Of a DNA stretch of 5,727 nucleotides, positions 1-5,727 are shown piece after piece (positions within the stretch are counted from its first letter, which is position 1; the number at the start of each line of letters is the position of its first letter). Source of the stretch: Candidatus Brocadiia bacterium. Its GTDB lineage: Bacteria; Planctomycetota; PUPC01; DSUN01. The notes under the pieces are model-generated. The model saw only the letters and a program-made list of their open reading frames with translations, was not told the DNA's origin and did no database searches. Location: positions 1-5,727 of the forward strand of contig JADHXT010000251.1 of NCBI GenBank assembly GCA_016782825.1. Reading direction: 5' to 3'. Made by a program: the position numbers and the translations under genes.

Positions 1-400
1 CCTCCTTGTCCGCGAGCTCCACGCGCCGGAACGTTCCGGGCTCGTTCTCCTCCAGGTAGTCGCGCGGCAGACCGTCGGGCCAGTAGAGGTTGACCTGGTG
101 CGACCGTCCCAGCACTAGGTCCGCCGTCTTCGCCTTCAGCGCCCTCGGCCTCGTCGACATGGGATCCTCGGCCACAGGGAACAGCTCGTCGGCGTCCTCC
201 GGCTCAACGCCCCGATAGAGCCATACGCCCTGGGGACTGGTCTGCAGGTGAGTGCTGACAATGACGCCCGGCGTCTCCCCGCGCCACAGTACCAGGCGAG
301 CCGTCACGGCCGGCGGTTTCAGTACCTCGCCCGCCGCCGCGACAGCCGCCAATGCCGCCGCCGCGAGAACCGCAATCGCCCTCCACCTGTGACGCCTCAT
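1..400 (-). CDS. Exported protein of unknown function (N-terminal part, 3' end beyond window)
   Basis: An open frame of 133 codons runs from an ATG at 400 off the left edge with no stop, so the C-terminus is missing. I do not recognise the family. Residues 1-24 form a typical export signal: a basic start (MRRHRWR), then an Ala/Leu/Val-rich core, with a likely signal peptidase I site after AVAAA near residue 23; no lipobox cysteine is seen. The mature part begins GEVLKPPAVTARLVLWRG, looks beta-rich and soluble, and becomes acidic around residues 66-80 (EPEDADEL). The start is supported by GGGAG (409-413), which overlaps the stop codon of the anti-sigma gene and sits 8 bases before the ATG. Only 12 bases separate the two genes, so it is very probably co-transcribed with the sigma/anti-sigma pair. 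A role as an envelope partner or target of that pair is inference from position only. Confidence 0.8.
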   Translation of the reverse strand, partial: MRRHRWRAIAVLAAAALAAVAAAGEVLKPPAVTARLVLWRGETPGVIVSTHLQTSPQGVWLYRGVEPEDADELFPVAEDPMSTRPRALKAKTADLVLGRSHQVNLYWPDGLPRDYLEENEPGTFRRVELADKE

Positions 401-412
401 CGATGCGTCTCC

Positions 413-1015
413 CTACGTCCCCTCTGCGCCAATCCGTACGGGCATCGGCATCGCGTCGACCAGCTCCACCCTCCCCAGGTCCCTCACCACCTCCTCCGCC
501 TTCACCGGCTCTTCCGCGTGGCGACGGGGTGCCTGCCCCGTCGCATCCACCCGCACAACTCGATCCCGATAGACCACCCGCGTCCGCACCACCGGCACCT
601 CGCGCACAACCTCCCTCTCCTCCACAACCGTCACGGGCACGAGCTTCTCCACCACCTTCGGTACCTCAACCACCCGCTCCACGACTCTCTCCGTCGGCCA
701 TGCCGCCCGCCCCGACCACAGCCCTCCGCAGAAGATGACCACCGCCGCCGCCGCCAGCGCCGTGACCTTCGCCCAGAGCGCCACCGGCCGTCGCACCTCA
801 ATCTCGTCCAGCACTTCCGCCGTCATGCGCTCGAGACCATGCTCCTCCGGCGCATACGCGACACTCGCCGCCACGGCCGCATCCAGCGCCCTCAGCCGCC
901 CCAGCTCCCCGCGGCACTCACCACATGCGGCAGCATGTTCGTCCAGCGCCTCTGAGTCCATGAGCGCCCCATCCAGGAGGTCATCCATCGCCCTGCGGGC
1001 TTCGCGGCAGTCCAT
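413..1015 (-). CDS. Membrane-anchored zinc-binding (ZAS-type) anti-sigma factor
   Basis: The 200-residue protein is probably the anti-sigma factor that holds the ECF sigma factor encoded just upstream. Its cytoplasmic N-terminus has the zinc-binding anti-sigma pattern Cys3...His27-x3-Cys31-x2-Cys34 (local text HAAACGEC), followed by a helical linker. One membrane segment lies at about residues 78-100 (VALWAKVTALAAAAVVIFCGG). Beyond it, residues 109-156 are a low-complexity Val/Glu/Arg/Pro repeat (for example VVERVVEVPKVVEK), then a short charged tail ending MPMPVRIGAEGT. Positive charge next to the membrane on the N-terminal side (EVRRP) fits a cytoplasmic N-terminus. The frame is open further upstream to 1108, but that would overlap the sigma gene; ATG 1015 is chosen because it lies 5 bases after the sigma stop, has AGGGG at 1026-1030, and begins with the conserved Cys-containing segment. 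The ZAS assignment is strong; pairing with the adjacent sigma is by family precedent. The stimulus is unknown. Confidence 0.88.
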   Translation of the reverse strand: MDCREARRAMDDLLDGALMDSEALDEHAAACGECRGELGRLRALDAAVAASVAYAPEEHGLERMTAEVLDEIEVRRPVALWAKVTALAAAAVVIFCGGLWSGRAAWPTERVVERVVEVPKVVEKLVPVTVVEEREVVREVPVVRTRVVYRDRVVRVDATGQAPRRHAEEPVKAEEVVRDLGRVELVDAMPMPVRIGAEGT

Positions 1016-1020
1016 GGTTC

Positions 1021-1608
1021 TCAGTCCCCTGTCAGGTGGTCGGACAACTGGTCCGCCAGCTTGCCCCGCGCCCGGTGCAGGTGCGACTTCACCGCCCCTA
1101 CCGAGCACCCGATGGCCTCGGCCGTCTCCGCCAACGTCATGCCCTCGAGCCCGAACAGCGTGATCGCCACCCGCTGGTTCGTCGGCAGCGTCTCGATGGC
1201 CGCCCGCACCCGCTGCGTCAGGTCACCCGCCACCACATGCTCCTCGGGCTCCTCCTCCCGCGTCACGGTCAGCCGCCCCGCAGCCCTCTCCACCTCCCTC
1301 GTCCTCTCCCTGCCCTTCAGCCTGGAGATGGCCCGGTTCACCGCAATCCTGCGGACCCATGTAGCGAACGCGAACCGCGGATCATACCTGCCTATGGCCC
1401 GATAAGCCCTGACAAACGCTTCCTGCGCCACATCCTCCGCTTCTTCGGGGCACCCCAGGATCGCATACACGATCCCGAAGACCATCCTCCGGTGCCGCCG
1501 CATCAGCTCGGTATACGCCGCCGTATCCCCCTCCCGGCAGCGGCGCGCGAGTTCCCTGTCCTCATGGCCCATAGAGACACTGCCGGCTTCGGCTGCGTGA
1601 GTACTCAC
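1021..1608 (-). CDS. ECF-type RNA polymerase sigma factor
   Basis: This 195-residue protein has the size and two-domain layout of extracytoplasmic-function sigma factors. Sigma region 2 covers about residues 18-98, with the core-binding and -10-recognition stretch EEAEDVAQEAFVRAYRAI followed by FATWVRRIAVNRAISRLK. A charged linker (about 99-128, rich in Glu/Arg) leads to region 4 at about 130-187, where LPTNQRVAITLFGLEGMT and the helix-turn-helix ETAEAIGCSVGAVKSHLHRA would bind the -35 element. There is no extended C-terminal domain. The GTG start at 1608 is preferred over the internal ATG at 1572 (Met13) because GAGG lies at 1617-1620, 8 bases upstream; no ribosome site precedes the ATG. Conserved region 2 starts after Met13, so either start would give a working protein. 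The stop falls 5 bases before the anti-sigma start, indicating translational coupling. The target promoters are not visible here. Confidence 0.95.
   Translation of the reverse strand: MSTHAAEAGSVSMGHEDRELARRCREGDTAAYTELMRRHRRMVFGIVYAILGCPEEAEDVAQEAFVRAYRAIGRYDPRFAFATWVRRIAVNRAISRLKGRERTREVERAAGRLTVTREEEPEEHVVAGDLTQRVRAAIETLPTNQRVAITLFGLEGMTLAETAEAIGCSVGAVKSHLHRARGKLADQLSDHLTGD
1597..1608. repeat. Perfect 12-base palindrome ending on the sigma factor start codon
   Basis: GTGAGTACTCAC reads the same on both strands and its last three bases (plus strand) are the complement of the GTG start codon of the sigma gene. It lies in codons 1-4 of that gene. It could be an operator half-site pair or a small hairpin that hides the start codon, but a 12-base palindrome is also expected about once by chance in a window of this size. 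No function is claimed. Confidence 0.45.
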
Positions 1609-1616
1609 ACCCTATA

Positions 1617-1620
1617 CCTC
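1617..1620 (-). promoter_or_regulatory. Ribosome binding site deciding the GTG start of the sigma gene
   Basis: GAGG on the minus strand lies 8 bases before GTG 1608, and no comparable site precedes the internal ATG at 1572. This is the main reason to choose the non-ATG start. Confidence 0.65.
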
Positions 1621-1633
1621 GCCCAGGCCAACC

Positions 1634-1649
1634 AGGCTTACAGGCTTAC
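1634..1649. repeat. 8-base tandem duplication at the oxidoreductase stop codon
   Basis: AGGCTTAC occurs twice in a row on the plus strand (1634-1641 and 1642-1649). The second copy contains the complement of the TAA stop (1646-1648) of the oxidoreductase gene; the first lies in the short spacer before the sigma gene. It looks like a slippage duplication that lengthened the spacer. It could also be a pair of direct-repeat binding sites, without further support. Confidence 0.6.
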
Positions 1650-2563
1650 GTGAGGGCGATCTCTACGCCGCCCCGCTCCCGGGACAGTCGCCCCGCCTCA
1701 ACCACGCGGATGACCTCGACCATCTCCTCGTTCGAGATCGGCTGCACTCGCGTCTTGCACATCTCCAGGAACGCGCCGAGCATGTTCAGGTAGACCGGCC
1801 CCAGGTCGGTGATCTGGTGCCAGCCCTGGCTGCCGCAGATCGTGTACTGCTGCCCGCCCGCGGCTACCTCACGCCAGAGCATGTTCAGCACCACCTGCAC
1901 CCCGTCCCGGCGCTTGAGCCGCAGGATGTCTCGGTCTTCCTCGCCCACGTTCACCACCGACACGGTCCCGGGGCCCAATATCCCGTAGGCCATCTCGGTC
2001 GGGTGGATGCCATAGACATGGTACTGCCCCTGACCGCTGACGCCCACCATGAGGCTCAGCTCGCCAAGCCCCGGCAGCGCCGCCCGTGCCGCCTCGGCCC
2101 CGTCGCACCACCTGAAGCCCGAGGACGAGAACACCGACGCGCCGTTTGCCTCTGCCATGTCGACGATGGCCTGGGCCTCGTCGCCGGTCTCGGCGAGCGG
2201 CTTGTCTATGAAGATCGGCAGGCCCTTCTCGATGGCTGGGACACCGAGTTTCCACTTGTCGAACTCCCCGTTGTCCGCGATGATGACCGCGTCGACGCCC
2301 TCGGCCAGCGCCGCCGGGCTGTCGACCACCTCATCGATCGCGTAGACCTGCTGCATGACCTCCGCCTGCTCGCGATTGTCGTCGTAGATCTTCACCACCC
2401 GCCCACCCTCAAGCCTCAGGTCCCCCGCCCCGCCGGACTGCCAGTCCAGCTCCTCGGCCTTGGCCTGGTCCCACCCGTTGAACATCGAGCAGAACGCATT
2501 CCCATGGTAGCATCCCTTGCTGCCCTCGAACCGACACGCTGCCGTGATCCCGATATTGACCAT
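1646..2563 (-). CDS. Gfo/Idh/MocA-family oxidoreductase with atypical nucleotide-binding N-terminus
   Basis: The 305-residue protein has no signal peptide and is predicted to be a cytoplasmic NAD(P)-dependent sugar or polyol dehydrogenase-like enzyme. Supporting signs: a first strand MVNIGIT, a second strand ending in acid residues (VVKIYDDN, 56-63) as in NAD-binding folds, DAVIIADNG at 91-99, and IFIDKPLAET at 117-126, the family's EKP-type motif with Asp for Glu and Lys121 as the likely catalytic lysine. PVFSSS-type text (SVFSSSGFRW, 143-152) and GIHPTEMAYGILG (185-197, His187 a candidate active-site residue) follow. The usual GxGxxG loop is absent; residues 8-31 instead hold a Cys/Gly/Asn-rich loop. 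The start at 2563 is preferred because GGAGGGAGGG (2570-2579) stands 6 bases upstream; the frame is open further up to 2677, but that part overlaps the previous gene, and the ATG at 2581 precedes the ribosome site. It follows the DUF4838 gene after 67 bases. The substrate cannot be read from the sequence. Confidence 0.88.
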   Translation of the reverse strand: MVNIGITAACRFEGSKGCYHGNAFCSMFNGWDQAKAEELDWQSGGAGDLRLEGGRVVKIYDDNREQAEVMQQVYAIDEVVDSPAALAEGVDAVIIADNGEFDKWKLGVPAIEKGLPIFIDKPLAETGDEAQAIVDMAEANGASVFSSSGFRWCDGAEAARAALPGLGELSLMVGVSGQGQYHVYGIHPTEMAYGILGPGTVSVVNVGEEDRDILRLKRRDGVQVVLNMLWREVAAGGQQYTICGSQGWHQITDLGPVYLNMLGAFLEMCKTRVQPISNEEMVEVIRVVEAGRLSRERGGVEIALT

Positions 2564-2569
2564 CAGACG

Positions 2570-2579
2570 CCCTCCCTCC
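2570..2579 (-). promoter_or_regulatory. Extended ribosome binding site of the oxidoreductase gene
   Basis: GGAGGGAGGG on the minus strand, ending 6 bases before ATG 2563, gives two overlapping anti-16S matches. It lies downstream of the alternative ATG at 2581, which rules that start out in practice. Confidence 0.75.
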
Positions 2580-2630
2580 ATGTTGTACGTGCCGTTGTCG
2601 TCATCAATTGTCCGCCCATCGGGCTTGCCG

Positions 2631-5078
2631 TCACTCCACCCCCAACCCCCACTCCGGGTCCACCGAGAAGTACCCACTCAGCTCCGCCCCCTGCATCACC
2701 CACACATCATCGAGGACCCCCGTCGCGGCCTCCTCAATGACCAGCATCCACGTGCCCGGCCCGCCGTCCCCTGCATCTATCTCCTGCCTGTCCACCGAGA
2801 CCGCCGAGCAGTCGAAACGCGCAGCTTCCGTCCCGTCCGGCGCGATGAGCCGACCCGTGGCCGTCTCGCCCGGCGGCGTCGCCTCGAGCTGCAGGTGGAA
2901 CGACTCGACACCCTCGGGCACCTCGAAATACACCGGCGTCACCGTGCTGAGGAAGTGCAGGCCCTTGTCCGAGAGCCGCCCATTCGCCGCCCAGTGAGCG
3001 CCTGTCACCGCCACGTTGTAGCTCGCCGAGCCTCCCGCGACGTAGAGGTGGTAGTACTCCGAGTCCCCTTCGATGCGCACCGGCACCTCGGTGCTCATGA
3101 CGCCGGCCAACGCCTCCTCGCCCGCGGCGTCGTAGACCCCGTAGGTTACCAGCTTCCCCCGCGTCGTCAGCCTGCTGAACCGCACCTCGACTGGCCCGTC
3201 CCCTTTCGGCTTCAGCACCAGGTGCTGGTCTCCCCGGAAGCGGAACGCCTGCATCGCCTCCGCCGTCTGCACGTCCTCCGCCGGCATCACGGTGAGTTTC
3301 TCGCCGACAACACTCGGCTTCTTCGTCGCCCCCATGGGCGTCAGCGCCAGTGAGCCCCGCCTCTCGGCCAGGAAGCTGAACAGGTCGGCGTCTGTCAGGT
3401 AGAGCGACGATGCCTCCGGCTCCTCGAGCATCTTGAACTGCCGCAGATTCCAGTGCAGCACCGTCAGGTTGTCCCCGAGCCACGACAGCCGCACCTTCAC
3501 ATCCGGGTCGGTCACCTTCATCTCTGCGTCTCGATAGAGCCGCTCAAGCTCCGCGAACTGCGCCCCATAGAGGTCCTTCATCCGCCCCGCTGACAGCACG
3601 TACCGCTCATCCTGATGCTCGATGAAGTAGCTTTCGGTCTCGTCATCGAGCAGCCTGTAGAACGCCTTCATCTCTTCGGCCCCGGCGCCGTAGGCCTTCT
3701 CACAGTACTCCTCGAGGAGCGCCTCGACGTCCGCCTCCGGGTCCCAGGCCAGCTTCGCCAGGATGTAGTTCATCGGGCCCGCATGGCCCCACGCCGGCGT
3801 GCCGTAGACATACACGCCCTTCATATTGAGCCGCTTCAGACGCGGGTAGAGAAACTCCAGTATCTTCAGCCCCGGCGGATTCGGCGCCCCCGCGTCGTTG
3901 TGTACGCAGTTCGGCAGGTCGTAGTACGCGATGTTCTCGGTGACCTCGGTCCACTGCGCCGCGAGCTCCTCCCACTGCGTCTGCAGCGCCGGCCTATACA
4001 GCGTGAACCCATAGTCGAAGCTCGGCGCCCAGACCAGGAACACGTTCGGTTCGAGCTTGATCGGGGCTGTCGGCGGGAAGACATACGCCGCGTAGACATA
4101 CCCCGCCAGCGTCCTGTCCGGGTGCTGCTCCGCAACCAGCTTGGCCACGTCGTTGTAGAAGGTCAGGATCGCCGGGGTGACCGAGAGGTCGCCGTTCGGG
4201 TCATCTTCATAGAGCGCCGTGCAATCCTCGCACTCACACCACCCCGCGCTGTCCGAGGGCGACATTGAGAAACAGCTCCGCTGCGGGTCGCCGTCGAAGT
4301 AGGCAATCGCCGCATCGGCGAACGCCCGCACGAGTCCCTGATTCGTCGTGCAGAACTTGTACCGTCCCGTCGGCGGCACCCGCACCCCGCCCCGCATGGC
4401 GAACCAGTCCGGGTGCTCGTCGAACAGCTCCGGGGGAATCGGCCGCCGCCAGTTGTGCCCGTGGCTCAGGAACAGGCTCCACCCCAGCCGCTGCCGCGCC
4501 CACCAGATGCGCCCCTCCGGCGTCCGCTCCTGGGTGTAGGGGACGCGCCGATTCTGGAAGAAGGGTGCGTCCGTCTTGTCCGTCTCGGGGATCGTCAGGT
4601 CCGGCGACTTCGGCACATAGTCCCCGTTCTCGCCGGGCATCAGCCACCTCACCCCGACGAACTCCTCCAAAAACGCATAGCCCCCGTTCCGCGTCCCCGC
4701 GCTCGTCCCGCCGCCAGGCGTCAGATCGCCCTCCGGCGTGTCCGGCCCGGCGATGAAGACATCACCCTCATGGGTCAGGATACTGAATCCCTCCAGGGGG
4801 ATGTCTTCGACCGACAGCCCGGCTTCCCGCGCTGCTTCGTTGTCTCCGAGGCAGATCATCGGCGACTGCGGCTCGGCGACGATGCCCAGCGCCGCCCCAG
4901 TCGCCCGCTCGATGTAGGTCTGCAGCTCCTTCGCGACCGTCACCACCGACGGCGGCGCATCCGCCTCATGGTAGATCACATATGCCGACTCTCCGCCCGC
5001 CACCAACTCCACCGGCTGACCCGACGCCGTCGCCGCAGCCAGGAACACTGCAATGCACGCCAGATGCTGCCACTTCAT
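2631..5078 (-). CDS. Exported DUF4838 domain protein with GH67-N-like N-terminal domain (putative carbohydrate-active)
   Basis: The 815-residue product starts with a signal peptide (MKWQHLACIAVFLAAATASG, cleavage near residue 20) and is predicted to be exported. About residues 23-165 resemble the alpha-glucuronidase (GH67) N-terminal domain that often precedes DUF4838: VAKELQTYIERATG, MICLGDNEAA, then GGYAFLEEFVGVRWLMPGE. The central DUF4838-like region (about 170-480) has HPDWFAMRGG, then SMSPSDSAGW followed by the Cys281-x-Cys283-x2-Cys286 cluster (CECEDC), AGYVYAAY, VFLVWAP and a WGHAGPMNYILAKLAWDP block. A helical stretch (about 455-555) and a beta-rich C-terminal region (about 600-815) complete it. 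ATG 5078 is chosen over the in-frame ATG at 5108 because AGGAGG lies 6 bases upstream at 5085-5090 and the signal peptide begins there. Enzymatic activity is not established for DUF4838 as far as I know; glycoside hydrolase-like action is inference. It lies 16 bases after the upstream stop, so an operon is likely. Confidence 0.88.
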   Translation of the reverse strand: MKWQHLACIAVFLAAATASGQPVELVAGGESAYVIYHEADAPPSVVTVAKELQTYIERATGAALGIVAEPQSPMICLGDNEAAREAGLSVEDIPLEGFSILTHEGDVFIAGPDTPEGDLTPGGGTSAGTRNGGYAFLEEFVGVRWLMPGENGDYVPKSPDLTIPETDKTDAPFFQNRRVPYTQERTPEGRIWWARQRLGWSLFLSHGHNWRRPIPPELFDEHPDWFAMRGGVRVPPTGRYKFCTTNQGLVRAFADAAIAYFDGDPQRSCFSMSPSDSAGWCECEDCTALYEDDPNGDLSVTPAILTFYNDVAKLVAEQHPDRTLAGYVYAAYVFPPTAPIKLEPNVFLVWAPSFDYGFTLYRPALQTQWEELAAQWTEVTENIAYYDLPNCVHNDAGAPNPPGLKILEFLYPRLKRLNMKGVYVYGTPAWGHAGPMNYILAKLAWDPEADVEALLEEYCEKAYGAGAEEMKAFYRLLDDETESYFIEHQDERYVLSAGRMKDLYGAQFAELERLYRDAEMKVTDPDVKVRLSWLGDNLTVLHWNLRQFKMLEEPEASSLYLTDADLFSFLAERRGSLALTPMGATKKPSVVGEKLTVMPAEDVQTAEAMQAFRFRGDQHLVLKPKGDGPVEVRFSRLTTRGKLVTYGVYDAAGEEALAGVMSTEVPVRIEGDSEYYHLYVAGGSASYNVAVTGAHWAANGRLSDKGLHFLSTVTPVYFEVPEGVESFHLQLEATPPGETATGRLIAPDGTEAARFDCSAVSVDRQEIDAGDGGPGTWMLVIEEAATGVLDDVWVMQGAELSGYFSVDPEWGLGVE

Positions 5079-5084
5079 GGTTGG

Positions 5085-5090
5085 CCTCCT
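5085..5090 (-). promoter_or_regulatory. Ribosome binding site deciding the start of the DUF4838 gene
   Basis: A perfect AGGAGG on the minus strand lies 6 bases before ATG 5078 and 5 bases after the stop of the upstream gene. It excludes the in-frame ATG at 5108, which would overlap that gene and spoil the signal peptide. Confidence 0.85.
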
Positions 5091-5094
5091 ACCC

Positions 5095-5727
5095 TCACTC
5101 ATACACAAGCCAAGCCGTCGCAGTGCAGTCGCTGTCCGCCGTCACCCTCACCCACCTGGCGCTGTAGCCGTCCGGGAACTCATGCGTCACCGTCTCCCCG
5201 GCCGGCGCGTCGATGGTCTGATAGGTCCGCCACTCGCCGAAGCCCGTCAGGTCCACTTCCACCGTGAAGCTCACGCTCTCCCCCGAGTCGTGCGACAGCT
5301 CCAGCGTCTTCCTGTCATAGCCCGTCATGAGATACGGGTCCGACGGCTCGCTCGCCGTCACCTGCGAGTCTTTCCACGGACCGCCCTGACCGCGCGGCTT
5401 GCCCAAGTCCCACAGGTCGTCCACGTTCCCGAACCACAGCCCGCACTTCCCGTCCTCCGAGGCGAAGTAGTGCCCGTCCGTCTCCGCGTCCGCCGCGTTC
5501 CCGGCGATGACCAACATCCCCCGCCACGACGCGAAGTCCGTAATCCGCCCCCCATGCGTACAGACCGGCTTCATCGTTGCCGCCCCACCCGACGACGCCC
5601 GGGGCAGCTCATAGAACGTGCCGTGGCAGTTCAGCAGCGACCGCTCCGTGATGACCTCCCTGACGCCCCGCGGCCAGCCTTCGGCCCACGCCTCATCGTA
5701 CGCCGCGTTTGTCTTCGGCAGCCGATA
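5095..5727 (-). CDS. Uncharacterised protein, C-terminal 210 residues (start beyond window)
   Basis: The frame is open from the right edge at 5727 to a TGA at 5095-5097, giving 210 residues of a longer protein whose N-terminus lies outside. An in-frame ATG at 5574 exists, but the 51 codons before it read as normal protein (TERSLLNCHGTFYELPR), so it is internal. The text RITDFASWRGMLVIAGNA, then GLWFGNVDDLWDLGKPRG and GGPWKD, resembles a repeated-blade or outer-surface fold with conserved Trp and Gly. The last 65 or so residues (SVSFTVEVDLTGFGEWRTYQ to the end) look like a beta-sandwich: SARWVRVTADSDCTATAWLVYE is similar in style to discoidin-like or carbohydrate-binding ends, where a sugar or surface ligand would bind. 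I do not recognise a named family. Export and a role with the DUF4838 protein are inferred from the 16-base spacing only. Confidence 0.85.
   Translation of the reverse strand, partial: YRLPKTNAAYDEAWAEGWPRGVREVITERSLLNCHGTFYELPRASSGGAATMKPVCTHGGRITDFASWRGMLVIAGNAADAETDGHYFASEDGKCGLWFGNVDDLWDLGKPRGQGGPWKDSQVTASEPSDPYLMTGYDRKTLELSHDSGESVSFTVEVDLTGFGEWRTYQTIDAPAGETVTHEFPDGYSARWVRVTADSDCTATAWLVYE

Noticed and set aside
741..756. Short GCC repeat
   Set aside because: It simply encodes the alanine run in the anti-sigma membrane segment and is ordinary for GC-rich DNA.
248..955. Long plus-strand open frames opposite the anti-sigma and first exported gene
   Set aside because: Their translations are Pro/Arg/His-rich low complexity without domains or ribosome sites, as expected for the antisense of GC-rich genes.
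1016..1108. Longer anti-sigma protein starting at 1108
   Set aside because: It would overlap the sigma gene by about 90 bases and add a Gly/Ala/Pro-rich segment; ATG 1015 has a ribosome site and begins the conserved domain.
1609..1645. TATAGG as a -10 element before the sigma gene
   Set aside because: It sits between the ribosome site and the start codon, and no -35 element lies at a usable distance.
1036..1653. Plus-strand open frame opposite the sigma gene
   Set aside because: It is the mirror of a clear ECF sigma factor; the product is Arg/Pro/His-rich and matches nothing.
2564..2630. Possible promoter (TTGATG with a weak -10) or GCCC-GAT-GGGC hairpin in the 67-base gap
   Set aside because: The -10 match is poor at a 17-base spacing and the stem is only 4 base pairs with no T run, so neither a promoter nor a terminator can be supported.
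2564..2677. N-terminal extension of the oxidoreductase to 2677 or 2581
   Set aside because: It would overlap the end of the DUF4838 gene, and the strong ribosome site lies downstream of both alternative starts; the text before Met at 2563 resembles no family N-terminus.
1817..3353. Plus-strand open frames opposite the oxidoreductase and the end of the DUF4838 gene
   Set aside because: They lie opposite well-supported domains and have antisense-type composition with no plausible start signals.
4413..5267. Plus-strand open frame opposite the start of the DUF4838 gene
   Set aside because: It is Arg/Pro/His-rich, covers a signal peptide and two gene ends on the other strand, and shows no motif.

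Overview
The window is GC-rich bacterial DNA in which every supportable gene lies on the minus strand, so transcription runs from high to low coordinates. Six genes are present, the first and last cut by the window edges. In transcription order: (1) the C-terminal 210 residues of an unrecognised protein ending in a beta-rich region; (2) a large exported DUF4838-type protein with a GH67-N-like front domain, probably acting on polysaccharide; (3) a cytoplasmic Gfo/Idh/MocA-type oxidoreductase with an atypical N-terminus; (4) an ECF (sigma-70 family, regions 2 and 4 only) sigma factor; (5) its membrane-bound zinc-binding anti-sigma factor; (6) the N-terminal 133 residues of an unrecognised exported protein. 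Gene content (DUF4838 plus a short Gfo/Idh protein, ECF sigma with a ZAS anti-sigma, GC-rich codons) suggests a Planctomycetota-like or Armatimonadota-like bacterium. That is inference from family distribution, not something the sequence proves.

Layout. 5727-5095: partial gene. 5078-2631: DUF4838 protein, starting 16 bases after the previous stop with a perfect AGGAGG ribosome site. 2563-1646: oxidoreductase after a 67-base gap, with a long GGAGGGAGGG ribosome site. 1608-1021: ECF sigma factor with a GTG start, 37 bases after the oxidoreductase stop; a perfect 12-base palindrome ends on that start codon. 1015-413: anti-sigma factor, 5 bases after the sigma stop. 400-1: exported protein, 12 bases after the anti-sigma stop. 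No non-coding stretch exceeds about 70 bases, and I see no convincing terminator, RNA gene, mobile element or CRISPR.

How the genes may work together. The first three look like a saccharide-use block: exported DUF4838 protein, then a cytoplasmic NAD(P)-type sugar or polyol oxidoreductase. The last three look like a signalling block: sigma factor, membrane anti-sigma and an exported third component that could be a sensor partner or target. The short spacing and shared strand allow one long operon, but a promoter for the sigma block inside the end of the oxidoreductase gene is equally possible. The most unusual single feature is the extracytoplasmic part of the anti-sigma factor, a valine- and charge-rich repeat of the VEVPKVVEK kind.
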